Of a stretch of 64,000 nucleotides of DNA, positions 15,202 through 25,013 are shown one piece after another. The notes below the pieces were generated by a model, which was not told where the DNA came from, ran no database searches, and saw nothing but the letters and a program-made list of their open reading frames with translations. The position numbers and the translations under genes are program-made. The DNA comes from Pseudomonadota bacterium (GTDB lineage Bacteria; Desulfobacterota; Desulfobacteria; Desulfobacterales; Desulfobacteraceae), in assembly GCA_018821535.1 (NCBI GenBank), contig JAHJLV010000060.1, forward strand, positions 150,449 to 214,448, read 5' to 3'. The first letter of the stretch is position 1. The number at the start of each line of letters is the position of its first letter.

Positions 15202-16181
15202 AAAAGAAGCTTTTTTTATTGCTGGCATTTTTCATGGGGATGGTATGTGTGACAGTTGCCAATGCGCAAACACAGAATATCCAATTGAATTATCGGCTCA
15301 AATGGCTGTTTAATACCAGTGTTGCCGGAGATATCTGGGCAGATGTCAACGGGTATTTCAGTGCATCTGGATTGTCTGTAACCGTGAAAGAGGGCAGTCC
15401 TGAAAAAAACGCCATTAATGAGCTGGAGCTTGGGTATGCCGATTTTGGTGTGGCATCTGCAGATCAGGTGATCCGGGCCCTTGACAAGGGCGCGGATATT
15501 GTTGTTATTGCCCAGTTGTTTCAGATAAACCCCATGCAGTGGATTTACAGAACAGACCAGCCAGAGATCAAAACACTTGCGGACCTTAAGGGGCGAAGCA
15601 TCGGGATTACCTTTGGCGGCAATGATGAAACCATTATGAATGCGATTTTTGAAAAGGCGGGAATTACAAAAAGTGATGTCCGCATTTCCGGTGTCCGGTT
15701 TGATTTTACCCCTTTTTTAAGAAAAAAAGTGGATGTCTGGCCGGTATACCGCAACTCCCAGGGGGTGATTCTTCAAAATAAGCTGGCGCATGAAAAAGAG
15801 CAGGTTTATTTTTTTAATCCATCGGATTTCGGGGTGAATTTTGTGGCCAATTCTGTGGTGACTTCGGGTGGGCTGATAAAGAATCGTCCGGATATTGTTT
15901 CATTGTTCACAAAATCCTTGCTTTCCGCCTGGGAAGACGCCATGAATCCCTTAAATGAAAAAACTGTTCTTCGTGCAGTCAAGGCGTTTGATAAAGGGAC
16001 GGATGATGACATCCTGCAACAGCAGCTGGAAGCCACACGGAATCTGATCAAGCCGGCCAAAGCCTTAAAAATCGGCACTATTGATGAGGGTGCCTGGAAA
16101 CAGACAGAGCAGATCATGCTAAAAGAGCAGTTGATAAAAAATCCTGTTCATATTGAAGGCCGCTTAAGACAGATAAACTGA
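15198..16181 (+). CDS. Periplasmic NMT1/THI5-like substrate-binding protein
   Basis: Solute-binding protein of the importer, secreted through a signal peptide (about 1-23, ending VANAQ). The mature protein begins with strands matching the NMT1/THI5 family (RLKWLFNTSVAGDIWADVNG), then LGYADFGVASADQVIRAL and LADLKGRSIGITFGGNDE. This family binds thiamine pyrimidine precursors (ThiY), sulfonates or related small molecules. A thiamine precursor is plausible because the opening resembles ThiY, but the thiamine genes at 1-1746 are 12 kb away and no TPP riboswitch is present. The gene converges with the cyclase gene with a four-base gap and no terminator. Confidence 0.82.
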   Translation: MKKKLFLLLAFFMGMVCVTVANAQTQNIQLNYRLKWLFNTSVAGDIWADVNGYFSASGLSVTVKEGSPEKNAINELELGYADFGVASADQVIRALDKGADIVVIAQLFQINPMQWIYRTDQPEIKTLADLKGRSIGITFGGNDETIMNAIFEKAGITKSDVRISGVRFDFTPFLRKKVDVWPVYRNSQGVILQNKLAHEKEQVYFFNPSDFGVNFVANSVVTSGGLIKNRPDIVSLFTKSLLSAWEDAMNPLNEKTVLRAVKAFDKGTDDDILQQQLEATRNLIKPAKALKIGTIDEGAWKQTEQIMLKEQLIKNPVHIEGRLRQIN

Positions 16182-16185
16182 TTTT

Positions 16186-18426
16186 TTATTTTCGTCTTTC
16201 AATAAAAATCCCGTCAAAATTTTCCATATACGGCAGTTGTTTATACATTCCGCATCTTTGAATCATTACCGTGAAGGACAGGTCATGCGGCCATAAAGCA
16301 TGGCCTTTTTCAAACATTTCAATGGCTTTGGACCATTCCTGCTTCAGATAGTATGCATAGCCTTTATTGTAACAGTCTATGGAGGCTTTATGGTTGTCTT
16401 CCAATATTTGTTCCTTATCTGCGATCAGTTCATAGACCTTTTCCGGATTCTCCTTTCCCTTGACTTTTACTGCCCCGAGTTTTCTTAAGATAAAATGATC
16501 CTTTGCGGATTCGGCCGTGTTCTGACCGATAATAATCTGGGTGCCGTAGATTTTATTCAGGCCTTCAAGCCGGGAGCCCAGGTTCACATTATCGCCCATG
16601 ATTCCATAGGAAAACCGGTATTTTGAGCCGATGTTTCCGATGAGCATTTCTCCGGTATTTACGCCGACCCTTGCGTATAAGGGCGGCAGAAAAGGATGGT
16701 CCCCCTTTCTCAATCTGGCTAAAAAGCGCTGCATGTCAAGGGCTGCCCTGCAGGCGTTGACGGCATGATCTTTTTCCAGCAATGGAGCGCCGAAAAGCGC
16801 CATGAGTTCGTCGCCGATATAATCCTTTAATGCGCCTTTGTATTTAAAAACATACTGGGTCATTTCTTCAAAATACTGGCTCATGATTTCCACCACTTCC
16901 TGGGGGGTGCGTTTTTCTGAGATATTGGTAAAATTTTTCAAGTCACAGAACAGTACGGAAGCGGTTTTTACCTGGCCGCCCAGTTTCAGCAGATCTGGAT
17001 TTTTTACAATATCTTCTACAAGATCATCGGCAACATAATTTGAAAAGGCTTTTTTTAGAAAAATCCGGTCTTTTTCGCTGAAATAAAATTTAAATAAGGA
17101 AAGAACAGAGAAATTCAGGCCCAGAATGATGAAAGAAAATAAGGGGGATAAAAAAATCTGCTTTTCCTGAAAAGCATAGATGCTGAACTGCCAGATACTG
17201 ATGGAAAGAACCATGGAAAAAACAAGCGTCATCCAGGGCCGGGCCCAGACAATGGTGAAGGTGGTAAGGATACCGAACACAAGAATGACACACAGTTCAA
17301 AACCCTGTATCCAGTCCGGACGGGTGATAAAATCTCCTTTTAAAATATTGTCTATGACTGTGGTGTGTATCTGGGCTCCCATGAGTGCTGCATCAAGGGG
17401 GGTGGCTTTTAAATCTTTGAGCCCGGCAGCTGATGTCCCGACAATGGCAATATTTCCCTGCAGGCTTTGGGGCGGTATTTTGTCTTCCAGGAAAAGGGCG
17501 GCAGAGATGGTTTTAAACTGATTGCCTTCTCCTCTGTAGTGCACATAAAAACGGCCGTTTTCATCAAGGGGTATGGTGGAGGGTCCGATTCTCATATTTT
17601 CAATGCCGCCTGATGTTACCCGGATGGCCACCTGGGGGTTGCCAAGGGCAGATAACAGGGTTGCCAGGGAAAGATTGGGATAGATTTTCTTGTTCCAGAT
17701 CAGCAGCAGCGGCGTGGCCCTTAAAATGCCGTCCTGATCCGGAGATGTATTGAAAAAGCCTGTATTCACAGCGCTTTTGCTTAAACTGTCCAGCGGCGGG
17801 ATAACCCCTTGGGCGGTTTTGAGGCACTGGGAAATAGTTTTTGCGTCCGGAGTCTGAATAATGATCGGGTTCAATGGCTTTATCAAGGGATTGATCACAG
17901 GTTCCGGGGTCATATTTTTTATGTTTTCTGAAAAATCAAAGGCATACCCCAAAACAAAATTGCCGTTTGATAATGTCCGGGCAAGCACAATATCATTGTC
18001 CTTGAGTTCTTCGGGCAGCGGCTCTGCAATAAAGGAACTGCCGGAATCGATTTGATCCTGAAAATAGGTTTTCATGGACTGATCTATCGCCTTCAGCGAA
18101 GTTCTGTCCGGTTCTGCAAAAAGAATATCCAGGCCGATGGATGCCACACCGGCCTGTTGTATTTTCTCCAGAAGCCGGCTGATGAGGTACCTTGGCCAGG
18201 GCCACTGTCCAAATGCGTCCAGGCTTTGTTCGTCAATATCAACAACAATAGGAATGCCGGTTTGATCCGGTTGATGGCAGGACTGTATCTGGATATCGTA
18301 TATTTTATTGTCCATGTATTTTAAAAACATGGGCTTTTTGAGATAGAGTCCTGTTGCGATCAATGTAAGCAGAAAACCGGTCAGAACCAACGGCAGTTTG
18401 TTCTTTATAGCAGGGTTTTTAAACAT
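16186..18426 (-). CDS. CHASE2-domain class III adenylate/guanylate cyclase
   Basis: Membrane sensor cyclase making cAMP or cGMP. An N-terminal helix (about 12-28) leads to an extracytoplasmic CHASE2 domain (about 35-355, with VDIDEQSLDAFGQWPWPR and GTSAAGLKDLKATPLD). Three membrane helices follow (about 360-435) and then a class III cyclase domain (about 480-665). The latter has both metal-binding Asp positions (FCDLKNFT and GDELMALFG) and RVGVNTGEMLIGNIGS. A TPR-like C-terminus (about 690-735) ends the protein. It diverges from the FecR/RTX secretion operon. CHASE2 cyclases next to FecR-domain genes are frequent in related bacteria, so the pair probably senses the same envelope signal. Confidence 0.88.
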   Translation of the reverse strand: MFKNPAIKNKLPLVLTGFLLTLIATGLYLKKPMFLKYMDNKIYDIQIQSCHQPDQTGIPIVVDIDEQSLDAFGQWPWPRYLISRLLEKIQQAGVASIGLDILFAEPDRTSLKAIDQSMKTYFQDQIDSGSSFIAEPLPEELKDNDIVLARTLSNGNFVLGYAFDFSENIKNMTPEPVINPLIKPLNPIIIQTPDAKTISQCLKTAQGVIPPLDSLSKSAVNTGFFNTSPDQDGILRATPLLLIWNKKIYPNLSLATLLSALGNPQVAIRVTSGGIENMRIGPSTIPLDENGRFYVHYRGEGNQFKTISAALFLEDKIPPQSLQGNIAIVGTSAAGLKDLKATPLDAALMGAQIHTTVIDNILKGDFITRPDWIQGFELCVILVFGILTTFTIVWARPWMTLVFSMVLSISIWQFSIYAFQEKQIFLSPLFSFIILGLNFSVLSLFKFYFSEKDRIFLKKAFSNYVADDLVEDIVKNPDLLKLGGQVKTASVLFCDLKNFTNISEKRTPQEVVEIMSQYFEEMTQYVFKYKGALKDYIGDELMALFGAPLLEKDHAVNACRAALDMQRFLARLRKGDHPFLPPLYARVGVNTGEMLIGNIGSKYRFSYGIMGDNVNLGSRLEGLNKIYGTQIIIGQNTAESAKDHFILRKLGAVKVKGKENPEKVYELIADKEQILEDNHKASIDCYNKGYAYYLKQEWSKAIEMFEKGHALWPHDLSFTVMIQRCGMYKQLPYMENFDGIFIERRK

Positions 18427-18811
18427 TGAAGATAAAACCTTTTGATTTCAGGGTAATTTTATGTGAAGGATATTTTAGGGTGGGGATATAAATGAAGTCA
18501 ATCTTTATTTTCAGAATGGAAATCCTTCTTTTCCGGTTTGAAATTATGATATTTATGGTGGACGCATAACTTTTGAAAAGTAAAAAAATAATTAGATTGC
18601 GTAAAATATTTCACAATATGGGAATTAATTGAAATATTTTTTGTTTTTTTAATCTGGACAGACCTTCTTTTTTTTATAAATTGTCTTGAAAAACAGGGGA
18701 TTATGCGCCATAGTAAATCTTCATACTAAAAATAGGCATAAAGATTGCATTGTTTTCTGCATTGTGTATATAACAGGTTAGAAATATTAAATAATAATTT
18801 AGGATATGCTT
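18427..18811. other. Divergent intergenic region of cyclase and T1SS operon
   Basis: About 385 AT-rich bases between two divergent genes. It contains the predicted promoter at 18745-18774 for the secretion operon and AGGA (18801-18804) as ribosome-binding site. No inverted repeat long enough to call an operator was found. Confidence 0.5.
18745..18774 (+). promoter_or_regulatory. Predicted sigma-70 promoter of the type I secretion operon
   Basis: TTGCAT (18745-18750) with TATAAC (18769-18774) at 18 bases, or the overlapping TATATA (18767-18772) at 16 bases. It lies about 40 bases before the ATG at 18812. Confidence 0.4.
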
Positions 18812-20242
18812 ATGTCTGAAAAAATGAATTCCGAACCCGTAGGAAAGATTGTTGTTCTTTCCGGGAGTGCAACCGCCCTGTCCTCAGAAGGTACCAGGCC
18901 TCTGGAAATGGGAAGTCCGATATATCAGAATGATATTGTCAAAACAGATTCCGGAAGTCAGCTTCAGGTAAAATTTATTGATAATACGCAGGTTTCCCAG
19001 GCTGAAAACAGCACATTAAAAATTGACAGTGTTGTTTATAATCCGGATACGGCGGATAATTCAAATCTTTTGCTGGACATGATGAAAGGTACGTTTAGAA
19101 CCATATCCGGTGAAATTACAAAAGACAGCCCCACGCATTTCATGCTTAAATCTCCCCAGGGAACCATTGGTATCCGGGGAACGATTGTTGCCAGTCAGGT
19201 AACCGATCTGTTTGAAAAGCACGGAGTTGAAGAATTGACTCCCGGAAAAATTGTGGTTATTGAAGATCATTTTGGAAATATCCGCATCTTTAATGTCCCC
19301 ATGCAGCTGGTTGAGTTTTATTCGGGCAAACCGGTGAGTGAAGTTCGCGAATTATTACTGGACGAACTGGAGGAATTCCAGGGACAGGCCCCGCTGAGTC
19401 AGGATGGAACAGATTCCGGAGATACTCCTCTTGGATATACAGCGCCTGAAGATTCTTTTACAGGAATAGAATCAAGCAGCAGCATTGTGCCTTCTGATTT
19501 CGGACTAACTGGAAATATGGTTGTCAGGTTTAATTCCGGTGCAGATCTTCTGGGTATTTTTGACAGCCTGGAAGATGTTCCCGGATATGAAGACAATGCA
19601 GGATCAGATGATCCGGGTGACTTTGAAGACTTTCAGGGCTCCAATGATAATACCGGTTTTGACATTGTGGAGGATTCAGATTCAGGTGTTGTTACCCATC
19701 AGGGAACAGAAGGAGATGACACTCTGACAGGGTCATTGTCAAGCGATATCATGATCGGCCGTCAGGGTAATGACATGCTTGATGGCAGGGGGGGCTCCGA
19801 TGTCCTTTATGGCGGTGCCGGTGATGATATTCTTTCGATAGATGCAGATACCTTTTTGCAGGTTGACGGTGGCGCAGGCACAGATACGCTGACGTTTCAG
19901 TATACGGTGGCAGATGAAAACAATCTGGTGAATGTTGATTTGACTCAGAAGGCAAATGACATGATACAGGGAATAGAAAGAATTGATTTGCTTGAAGGTC
20001 AGTCAGATACCCACCTGACCTTGAGTATAAACGATATTCTGGATATGAGTGATACCACAGACCGATTAATTATTGATGGCGATCAGGGCGATTCTGTAAC
20101 CATTACAGATGGCTCCTGGAGTCCGCCGATAGGATCATCAGAAGACTCCTACGTGACATATTATGCCTTTGGATATGGCGGAACCCTGGCTTTACAGGTG
20201 GATGCTGATATTAATGTAAATATTAACAGTATGGTGTTCTAA
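18812..20242 (+). CDS. FecR-domain RTX protein, likely type I secretion substrate
   Basis: A 476-residue acidic protein without N-terminal signal peptide, as expected for type I export. Residues about 9-130 form a FecR-like domain (GKIVVLSGSATALS.., then SPQGTIGIRGT). An Asp/Ser-rich linker follows. Around 295-345 it has RTX nonapeptides of the GGXGXDXUX type (GRQGNDMLDGRGGSDVLYGG, then AGDDIL), which bind calcium after export. The hydrophobic C-terminus probably carries the secretion signal. ATG 18812 is chosen over ATG 18806 because AGGA (18801-18804) is seven bases away from it and only one base from 18806. The stop overlaps the tolC-like gene by one base. Confidence 0.82.
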   Translation: MSEKMNSEPVGKIVVLSGSATALSSEGTRPLEMGSPIYQNDIVKTDSGSQLQVKFIDNTQVSQAENSTLKIDSVVYNPDTADNSNLLLDMMKGTFRTISGEITKDSPTHFMLKSPQGTIGIRGTIVASQVTDLFEKHGVEELTPGKIVVIEDHFGNIRIFNVPMQLVEFYSGKPVSEVRELLLDELEEFQGQAPLSQDGTDSGDTPLGYTAPEDSFTGIESSSSIVPSDFGLTGNMVVRFNSGADLLGIFDSLEDVPGYEDNAGSDDPGDFEDFQGSNDNTGFDIVEDSDSGVVTHQGTEGDDTLTGSLSSDIMIGRQGNDMLDGRGGSDVLYGGAGDDILSIDADTFLQVDGGAGTDTLTFQYTVADENNLVNVDLTQKANDMIQGIERIDLLEGQSDTHLTLSINDILDMSDTTDRLIIDGDQGDSVTITDGSWSPPIGSSEDSYVTYYAFGYGGTLALQVDADINVNINSMVF

Positions 20243-21594
20243 TGTGTTGTATGAAGAAATTAAACTTAATTATTCCCCTGGTGATGGTGTTCTCAGTGGT
20301 GATGTTTTCAAATGCAGCAGCAGATGATAATACGGCATTAACGTTAAGGGAAGCGGTGACGAAAGCAATTCGGACGCATCCTTCCATCCAGGCTGAAAAA
20401 ATGGTGTATCTGGCTCAGAAAGAAGCTGTCAGCAATGCCAGATCAGGATTTTTTCCCTCAATTGATTTTTCTGCAGATGCAGGGTATGAGGATGTCCATA
20501 ATTCATTAACCCGGAATCGCCAGCTCAGCGGGCTGGATGATGATAATGACAGGGGAATGTGGTATCATACCCAGACCTTGAGCCTTACTCAGCTGCTGTA
20601 TGATGGATCTTTTACAAAAAGCAGATATGACGCCCAGAACCACAGGCTCAGGGCTGCCCGGATTCTGGCTGACGGATCAGCTGACCAGATTGCGCTTGAG
20701 GTCATTGAAAATTATATGAACATTCTTCGGGCCCGAAAAATTATTCGTTTTGCAAAAGAAAATATTGTCCGGCTCAAGGACTTGAGAAATACCACCCGTA
20801 TGCGTCTGGAAAAAGGAAAGGGAACCGTCACTGATGTTGACAGGGTTCAGCTGACGTTGTCTGATTCCAGAGCTGTACTGGAAAATTATCAGGGGATTTT
20901 ACAAAATGCAGGGGACCGGTTTTCCCTGCTCACCGGGGCAAATGCAAACCTGATTACCCGCCAGACAGGTAAAATCAAACTCCCTTTTGAAACTGTTGAA
21001 AAAGCTGTGGATCAGGCAAGGGAAAAAAACAAGAGCCTTCTTGTTGCCCGTGCGAATATTTTTCAGAAAGAATCTGATTTAAAAACATCCAAAGCCGCGT
21101 ATCATCCTAAAGTAAATTTAATTGCCCAGGCAACGCGGGAAGAGAATATTGAGGGGCTGGAGGATGTGGATACCACTGTTGCAGGGTTGGTCCGTGTAAA
21201 ATATAATCTTTTTAAAGGCGGTGGGGACAGAGCAACAATTTTCAGAAATGCCAGCCTTCTTTCCGAGGCCAGACTAAGGGAAAAGGAATTGATGCTGAAT
21301 GTTGAAGCAAATGTAAGGGTTGAGTTTAATAATATGTACACGGCAAATCGTCAGATTCCTTTTCTGGAAGAGAAAGTGGGACAGAATATCAAGGTTCTGG
21401 AAAGTTATGAAGAACAGTTCCTTGTGGACAAACGGGATATCATGGATGTGATTGAAGCACAGAAAATGATGTTTACCTTTCAGGCAGCGCTTGAAAATAT
21501 GGAAACTGAAAAGAAACTGGCGCAGTTCAGAATTTTATCAATTACCGGCCAGTTGTTTGAAATCCTTGGTATTGAATTCAATCCGGAAATCTAG
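20242..21594 (+). CDS. TolC-family outer-membrane secretion protein
   Basis: Outer-membrane channel of the type I exporter. It has a signal peptide (cleavage after SNAAA, about 27), the TolC opening TLREAVTKAIRTHPSIQAEK (about 34-53) and two alpha-helical repeats, each with a DV hinge (GKGTVTDVDRVQL near 195 and KRDIMDVIEAQKM near 398). Length (450) fits the LapE/AggA-type subgroup. The ATG at 20242 overlaps the preceding stop (TAATG), suggesting re-initiation; ATG 20251 is a possible alternative. Confidence 0.88.
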   Translation: MCCMKKLNLIIPLVMVFSVVMFSNAAADDNTALTLREAVTKAIRTHPSIQAEKMVYLAQKEAVSNARSGFFPSIDFSADAGYEDVHNSLTRNRQLSGLDDDNDRGMWYHTQTLSLTQLLYDGSFTKSRYDAQNHRLRAARILADGSADQIALEVIENYMNILRARKIIRFAKENIVRLKDLRNTTRMRLEKGKGTVTDVDRVQLTLSDSRAVLENYQGILQNAGDRFSLLTGANANLITRQTGKIKLPFETVEKAVDQAREKNKSLLVARANIFQKESDLKTSKAAYHPKVNLIAQATREENIEGLEDVDTTVAGLVRVKYNLFKGGGDRATIFRNASLLSEARLREKELMLNVEANVRVEFNNMYTANRQIPFLEEKVGQNIKVLESYEEQFLVDKRDIMDVIEAQKMMFTFQAALENMETEKKLAQFRILSITGQLFEILGIEFNPEI

Positions 21595-21606
21595 GAATTT
21601 TTTTGC

Positions 21607-23724
21607 ATGGGTGTTCATGATCACCTGGTATCCTGTCTTGTTTATTTAACAAGGTATTTTGAAAATCCGTATTCTGAAGATGTTATCAGAGCGGGGCTTT
21701 CCTTGACATCAGAACAGCTTGGCATTTCAGATTTTGCCGACGCTTCTGCAAAAGTGGGACTTCTATCCAGAATCGAAAAAAGACCCCTGTCACGGCTGGG
21801 ACCGGATCAGTTGCCCGCAGTATTGATTTTAAAAGATGAAAAAGCCTGTGTCCTTGTTCAAAAAAAAACCCCTGTTCTTTATAAAGTGTATTTGCCTGAT
21901 CAAAGCGCCGAGATTGACATATCCTTTCGGGATCTTGATACCCAATATACCGGTCAGACAGTTTTTGTTTCAAAAATAGTCAAGCCCCAGAAAACGGTTG
22001 ATGCGCCGGAAAAAAATGCATCCTGGCCAGTATGGTTTTTTGCAGCCTTTTCGCCCCACTGGTGGACCTACAGCCAGGTGATGATTGCAGCGTTTATGAT
22101 TAATATTTTTGCCCTGGCAAGCCCTTTATTTATCATGAACGTCTATGACAGAGTGCTGCCCAATAATTCCATTTCCAGCCTGTGGGTCATGGTCACCGGC
22201 GTTCTGATCGTATTCGGGTTTGATTTCCTGTTAAAAAATCTGCGCAGTTTTTTTATTGATCATGCAGGCCGAAAGGTTGATCTGCATCTGGCAAACCAGG
22301 TGGTAGACAAGGTTCTGGATTTGCGCATCGCAGACAAACCTGTTTCTTCGGGGGAATATGCCAACCTGTTAAGAGAACTTGAGTCTCTCAGGGATTTTTT
22401 CACTTCCGCCAGTTTGATGAGCATTATTGATCTGCCATTTGTATTTATATATATACTGGTATTTTATATTATTGCAGGGCCGCTGGCCTTTGTGCTGATC
22501 ACCACGTTGGGACTGATAATTGCCCTGGGCCTTTTATTCCATTTTCCGCTTCAAAAATCAGTATTTCAATCCTATCATGACGGTCATAGAAAGCATTCCA
22601 TTCTGGTGGAAATGGTTGCAAACCTTGAAATAATAAAAACCCTTCGTGCCGAAGGCCGTTTCAGGAAAAGCTGGAGAGATGCGATTTTATCAAGTTCTGA
22701 ATCTGGTGCCCGTTCACGGTTTTTATCCCAGTTTGTTGTCAATTCAGCATCGCTGATTCAGCAGCTGGCGTATATCAGCATTGTGGTCTGCGGCGTATAT
22801 CTGATTCAGGACAATAAAATTACCACGGGTGCACTGATCGCCTGTGTTATTTTAAACGGCAGGGCCATGGCGCCCCTTGCACAGATTACCATGCTGCTCA
22901 CCAGGCTTCACCATTCCTATTCATCCCTGAAGGGGTTGACCCGGTTGATGGCCAAGCCGGTGGAACGTCCTGAGGACACCCGTTTTCTGCACCGTCCGGA
23001 ATTAAAGCCGAAAATTGAATTCAAAAATGTGAAGTTTTCTTATCCAGGCGGCCAGATAGCGGCATTGTCAAATATGAGTTTTATGATTAATCCCGGAGAA
23101 AAAGTAGGCATTATCGGGCGTTCCGGCTCAGGGAAAACCACCATCGGTAAATTGATACTTGGGCTTTATCCGCTGACCAGCGGATCCATCCGTGTGGATT
23201 CAACGGATATTCAACAGATTGATCCGGTTGACCTGCGTCGGATTGCCGGCGTGGTAACCCAGGATGTTGCCCTTTTTCAGGGAACTGTAAGAGAAAATAT
23301 CCTCCTTGCAGCACCCAGGACAAGCGATGAGCATCTGCTGGAAATTGCCCGTATCGCCGGAGTGGATGATTTTATCAGACATCATCCTTCAGGGTATGAC
23401 CTTCGGGTCAGTGAACGGGGTGAAGGCCTTTCCGGCGGACAGCGACAGGCCATAGGGATTGCCCGGGCACTGATCAATGATCCCGGGCTTTTAATTATGG
23501 ATGAACCGACCAGCGCCATGGACAACTCGTCTGAGCTCCTTCTTAAAAAACGTTTGGAACCACATCTTGAAAACCGGACCCTGGTATTGATCACACATCG
23601 CATGTCGCTGTTGACTCTGGTTGACAGGCTTATTGTTGTGGATATGGGCAAGGTGGTTGCAGACGGTCCCAAAGAGATTGTGCTTCAGAATCTTTCACAA
23701 AACAGAATCAGGGTTGAAACATGA
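21607..23724 (+). CDS. Type I secretion ABC transporter with C39-like domain (LapB type)
   Basis: Inner-membrane exporter of 705 residues, dimeric. The N-terminal 130 residues are a C39-peptidase-like domain that lacks a catalytic Cys in the usual place (VSCLVYLTRYF), so it should bind the substrate and not cleave it. The membrane domain (about 150-430) has about six helices. The ATPase domain has Walker A GRSGSGKTT (about 507-515), the signature LSGGQRQAIGIARA (about 613-626), Walker B LLIMDEPTSAMD and the switch THRMS. It overlaps the adaptor gene by four bases. Confidence 0.9.
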   Translation: MGVHDHLVSCLVYLTRYFENPYSEDVIRAGLSLTSEQLGISDFADASAKVGLLSRIEKRPLSRLGPDQLPAVLILKDEKACVLVQKKTPVLYKVYLPDQSAEIDISFRDLDTQYTGQTVFVSKIVKPQKTVDAPEKNASWPVWFFAAFSPHWWTYSQVMIAAFMINIFALASPLFIMNVYDRVLPNNSISSLWVMVTGVLIVFGFDFLLKNLRSFFIDHAGRKVDLHLANQVVDKVLDLRIADKPVSSGEYANLLRELESLRDFFTSASLMSIIDLPFVFIYILVFYIIAGPLAFVLITTLGLIIALGLLFHFPLQKSVFQSYHDGHRKHSILVEMVANLEIIKTLRAEGRFRKSWRDAILSSSESGARSRFLSQFVVNSASLIQQLAYISIVVCGVYLIQDNKITTGALIACVILNGRAMAPLAQITMLLTRLHHSYSSLKGLTRLMAKPVERPEDTRFLHRPELKPKIEFKNVKFSYPGGQIAALSNMSFMINPGEKVGIIGRSGSGKTTIGKLILGLYPLTSGSIRVDSTDIQQIDPVDLRRIAGVVTQDVALFQGTVRENILLAAPRTSDEHLLEIARIAGVDDFIRHHPSGYDLRVSERGEGLSGGQRQAIGIARALINDPGLLIMDEPTSAMDNSSELLLKKRLEPHLENRTLVLITHRMSLLTLVDRLIVVDMGKVVADGPKEIVLQNLSQNRIRVET

Positions 23725-25004
23725 TGAATGACATTCAACAGAACACAAATTACCTGTTTGCCAATTTGCTGCTTCTGGCGATTCTGGCATTTTTTGCAGC
23801 AGCGATTTACTGGGCGTCCCAGGCCCGCCTGGATGAGGTTGTAAGGGGTATGGGCAGGGTGACACCCTCAACTCAGATCAAGATCATCCAGAATTTTGAA
23901 GGTGGTATTCTTTCTCAGGTTCTGGTTAAGGAAGGACAGGAAATAGAAAAAGATCAGATTTTGATGCAGCTTGATCAGACCGTATTTCATGCGGGTGTGA
24001 AAGAAAGCCTGTCGGAAAAATACGGGCTGGAAGCCAGCATTGCCCGTTTGATGGCAGAATTTTCAAATCAGGAGATTGTATTTCCTGAACATTTATATAA
24101 ATTAAAGCCTCACCTCATTGAACAGGAGATGTCTTTAATGCAGTCGCGCAAAGCGCGTCTCCAGGCTGATATTGATATTGAAAATCAGAATCATGAAAAA
24201 TATCTGCTGGATATCAAGGAAAAAATAAATCAGAACAGGCATCTTGGGATTGACTTGAGAATTGCCAGAGAGAAGCATTCAATTTTGCAACCGCTGGTTG
24301 AAAAACAGTTTGCTTCAAAAATGGAGCTGTTGGATTTAGAGCGGCAGATAAATGAACTGGAATCGAGAATTGAAGACAATAATAATCAGATTCCAAAGAT
24401 AGAAGCGGCCATCGAGACAACAAGAAGCAAAATAAACAGTTTAAAGAAAAATTATTCCAGTGCGGTATTAACGGAATTGTCTGACAAGAAAAGCAGGCTG
24501 GAGCAGCTGGAACAGATTTTTCCTGCGATTCAGGACCGGTTTGAGCGTACCAGCATTCGATCTCCTGTGTCCGGTCTGGTGAAGCGAATTTTTGTTCATA
24601 CTGTAGGCGCTGTTATCTCACCGGGCGAACCGCTTATTGAGGTGGTTCCGGAAAAAGACGAGCTGTTAGTGGAAGCCAGGATATTGCCCAAGGATATTGC
24701 CTTTATTCACCCTGGTCAAAAGGTAAATGTCAAAATTACCGCGTATGATTTTTCAATTTATGGCGGATTAAATGGGCAACTTGAACATATCAGTGCGGAT
24801 GCCTTTGTTGCTGAAGAAGGCTACAGTTATTTTCTGACCCGTGTCAAGCTGGCTGCCGACCATCTGGTCTATAAAGGGAATCGGCTTCCTGTCATGGCCG
24901 GAATGGATTGTCAGGTGGATATTCTCAGCGGCAGCAAAACGGTTATGGATTATATGCTTAAACCGATTTTAAAAGCCAGGCATACAGCGCTCACAGAACC
25001 ATGA
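23721..25004 (+). CDS. HlyD-family type I secretion adaptor (LapC type)
   Basis: Periplasmic membrane-fusion protein linking the ABC exporter to the TolC channel. One N-terminal membrane helix (about 14-32), a lipoyl half-motif (VRGMGRVTPSTQIKIIQNFE), long coiled-coil hairpins (about 100-265), the second lipoyl half (IRSPVSGLVKRIFVHTVGAV, about 285) and a beta-barrel domain follow in the usual order. Length 427 is normal. It is the last gene of the four-gene operon and converges with the TIGR03790 gene. Confidence 0.9.
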   Translation: MMNDIQQNTNYLFANLLLLAILAFFAAAIYWASQARLDEVVRGMGRVTPSTQIKIIQNFEGGILSQVLVKEGQEIEKDQILMQLDQTVFHAGVKESLSEKYGLEASIARLMAEFSNQEIVFPEHLYKLKPHLIEQEMSLMQSRKARLQADIDIENQNHEKYLLDIKEKINQNRHLGIDLRIAREKHSILQPLVEKQFASKMELLDLERQINELESRIEDNNNQIPKIEAAIETTRSKINSLKKNYSSAVLTELSDKKSRLEQLEQIFPAIQDRFERTSIRSPVSGLVKRIFVHTVGAVISPGEPLIEVVPEKDELLVEARILPKDIAFIHPGQKVNVKITAYDFSIYGGLNGQLEHISADAFVAEEGYSYFLTRVKLAADHLVYKGNRLPVMAGMDCQVDILSGSKTVMDYMLKPILKARHTALTEP

Positions 25005-25013
25005 TCTGCAGGG

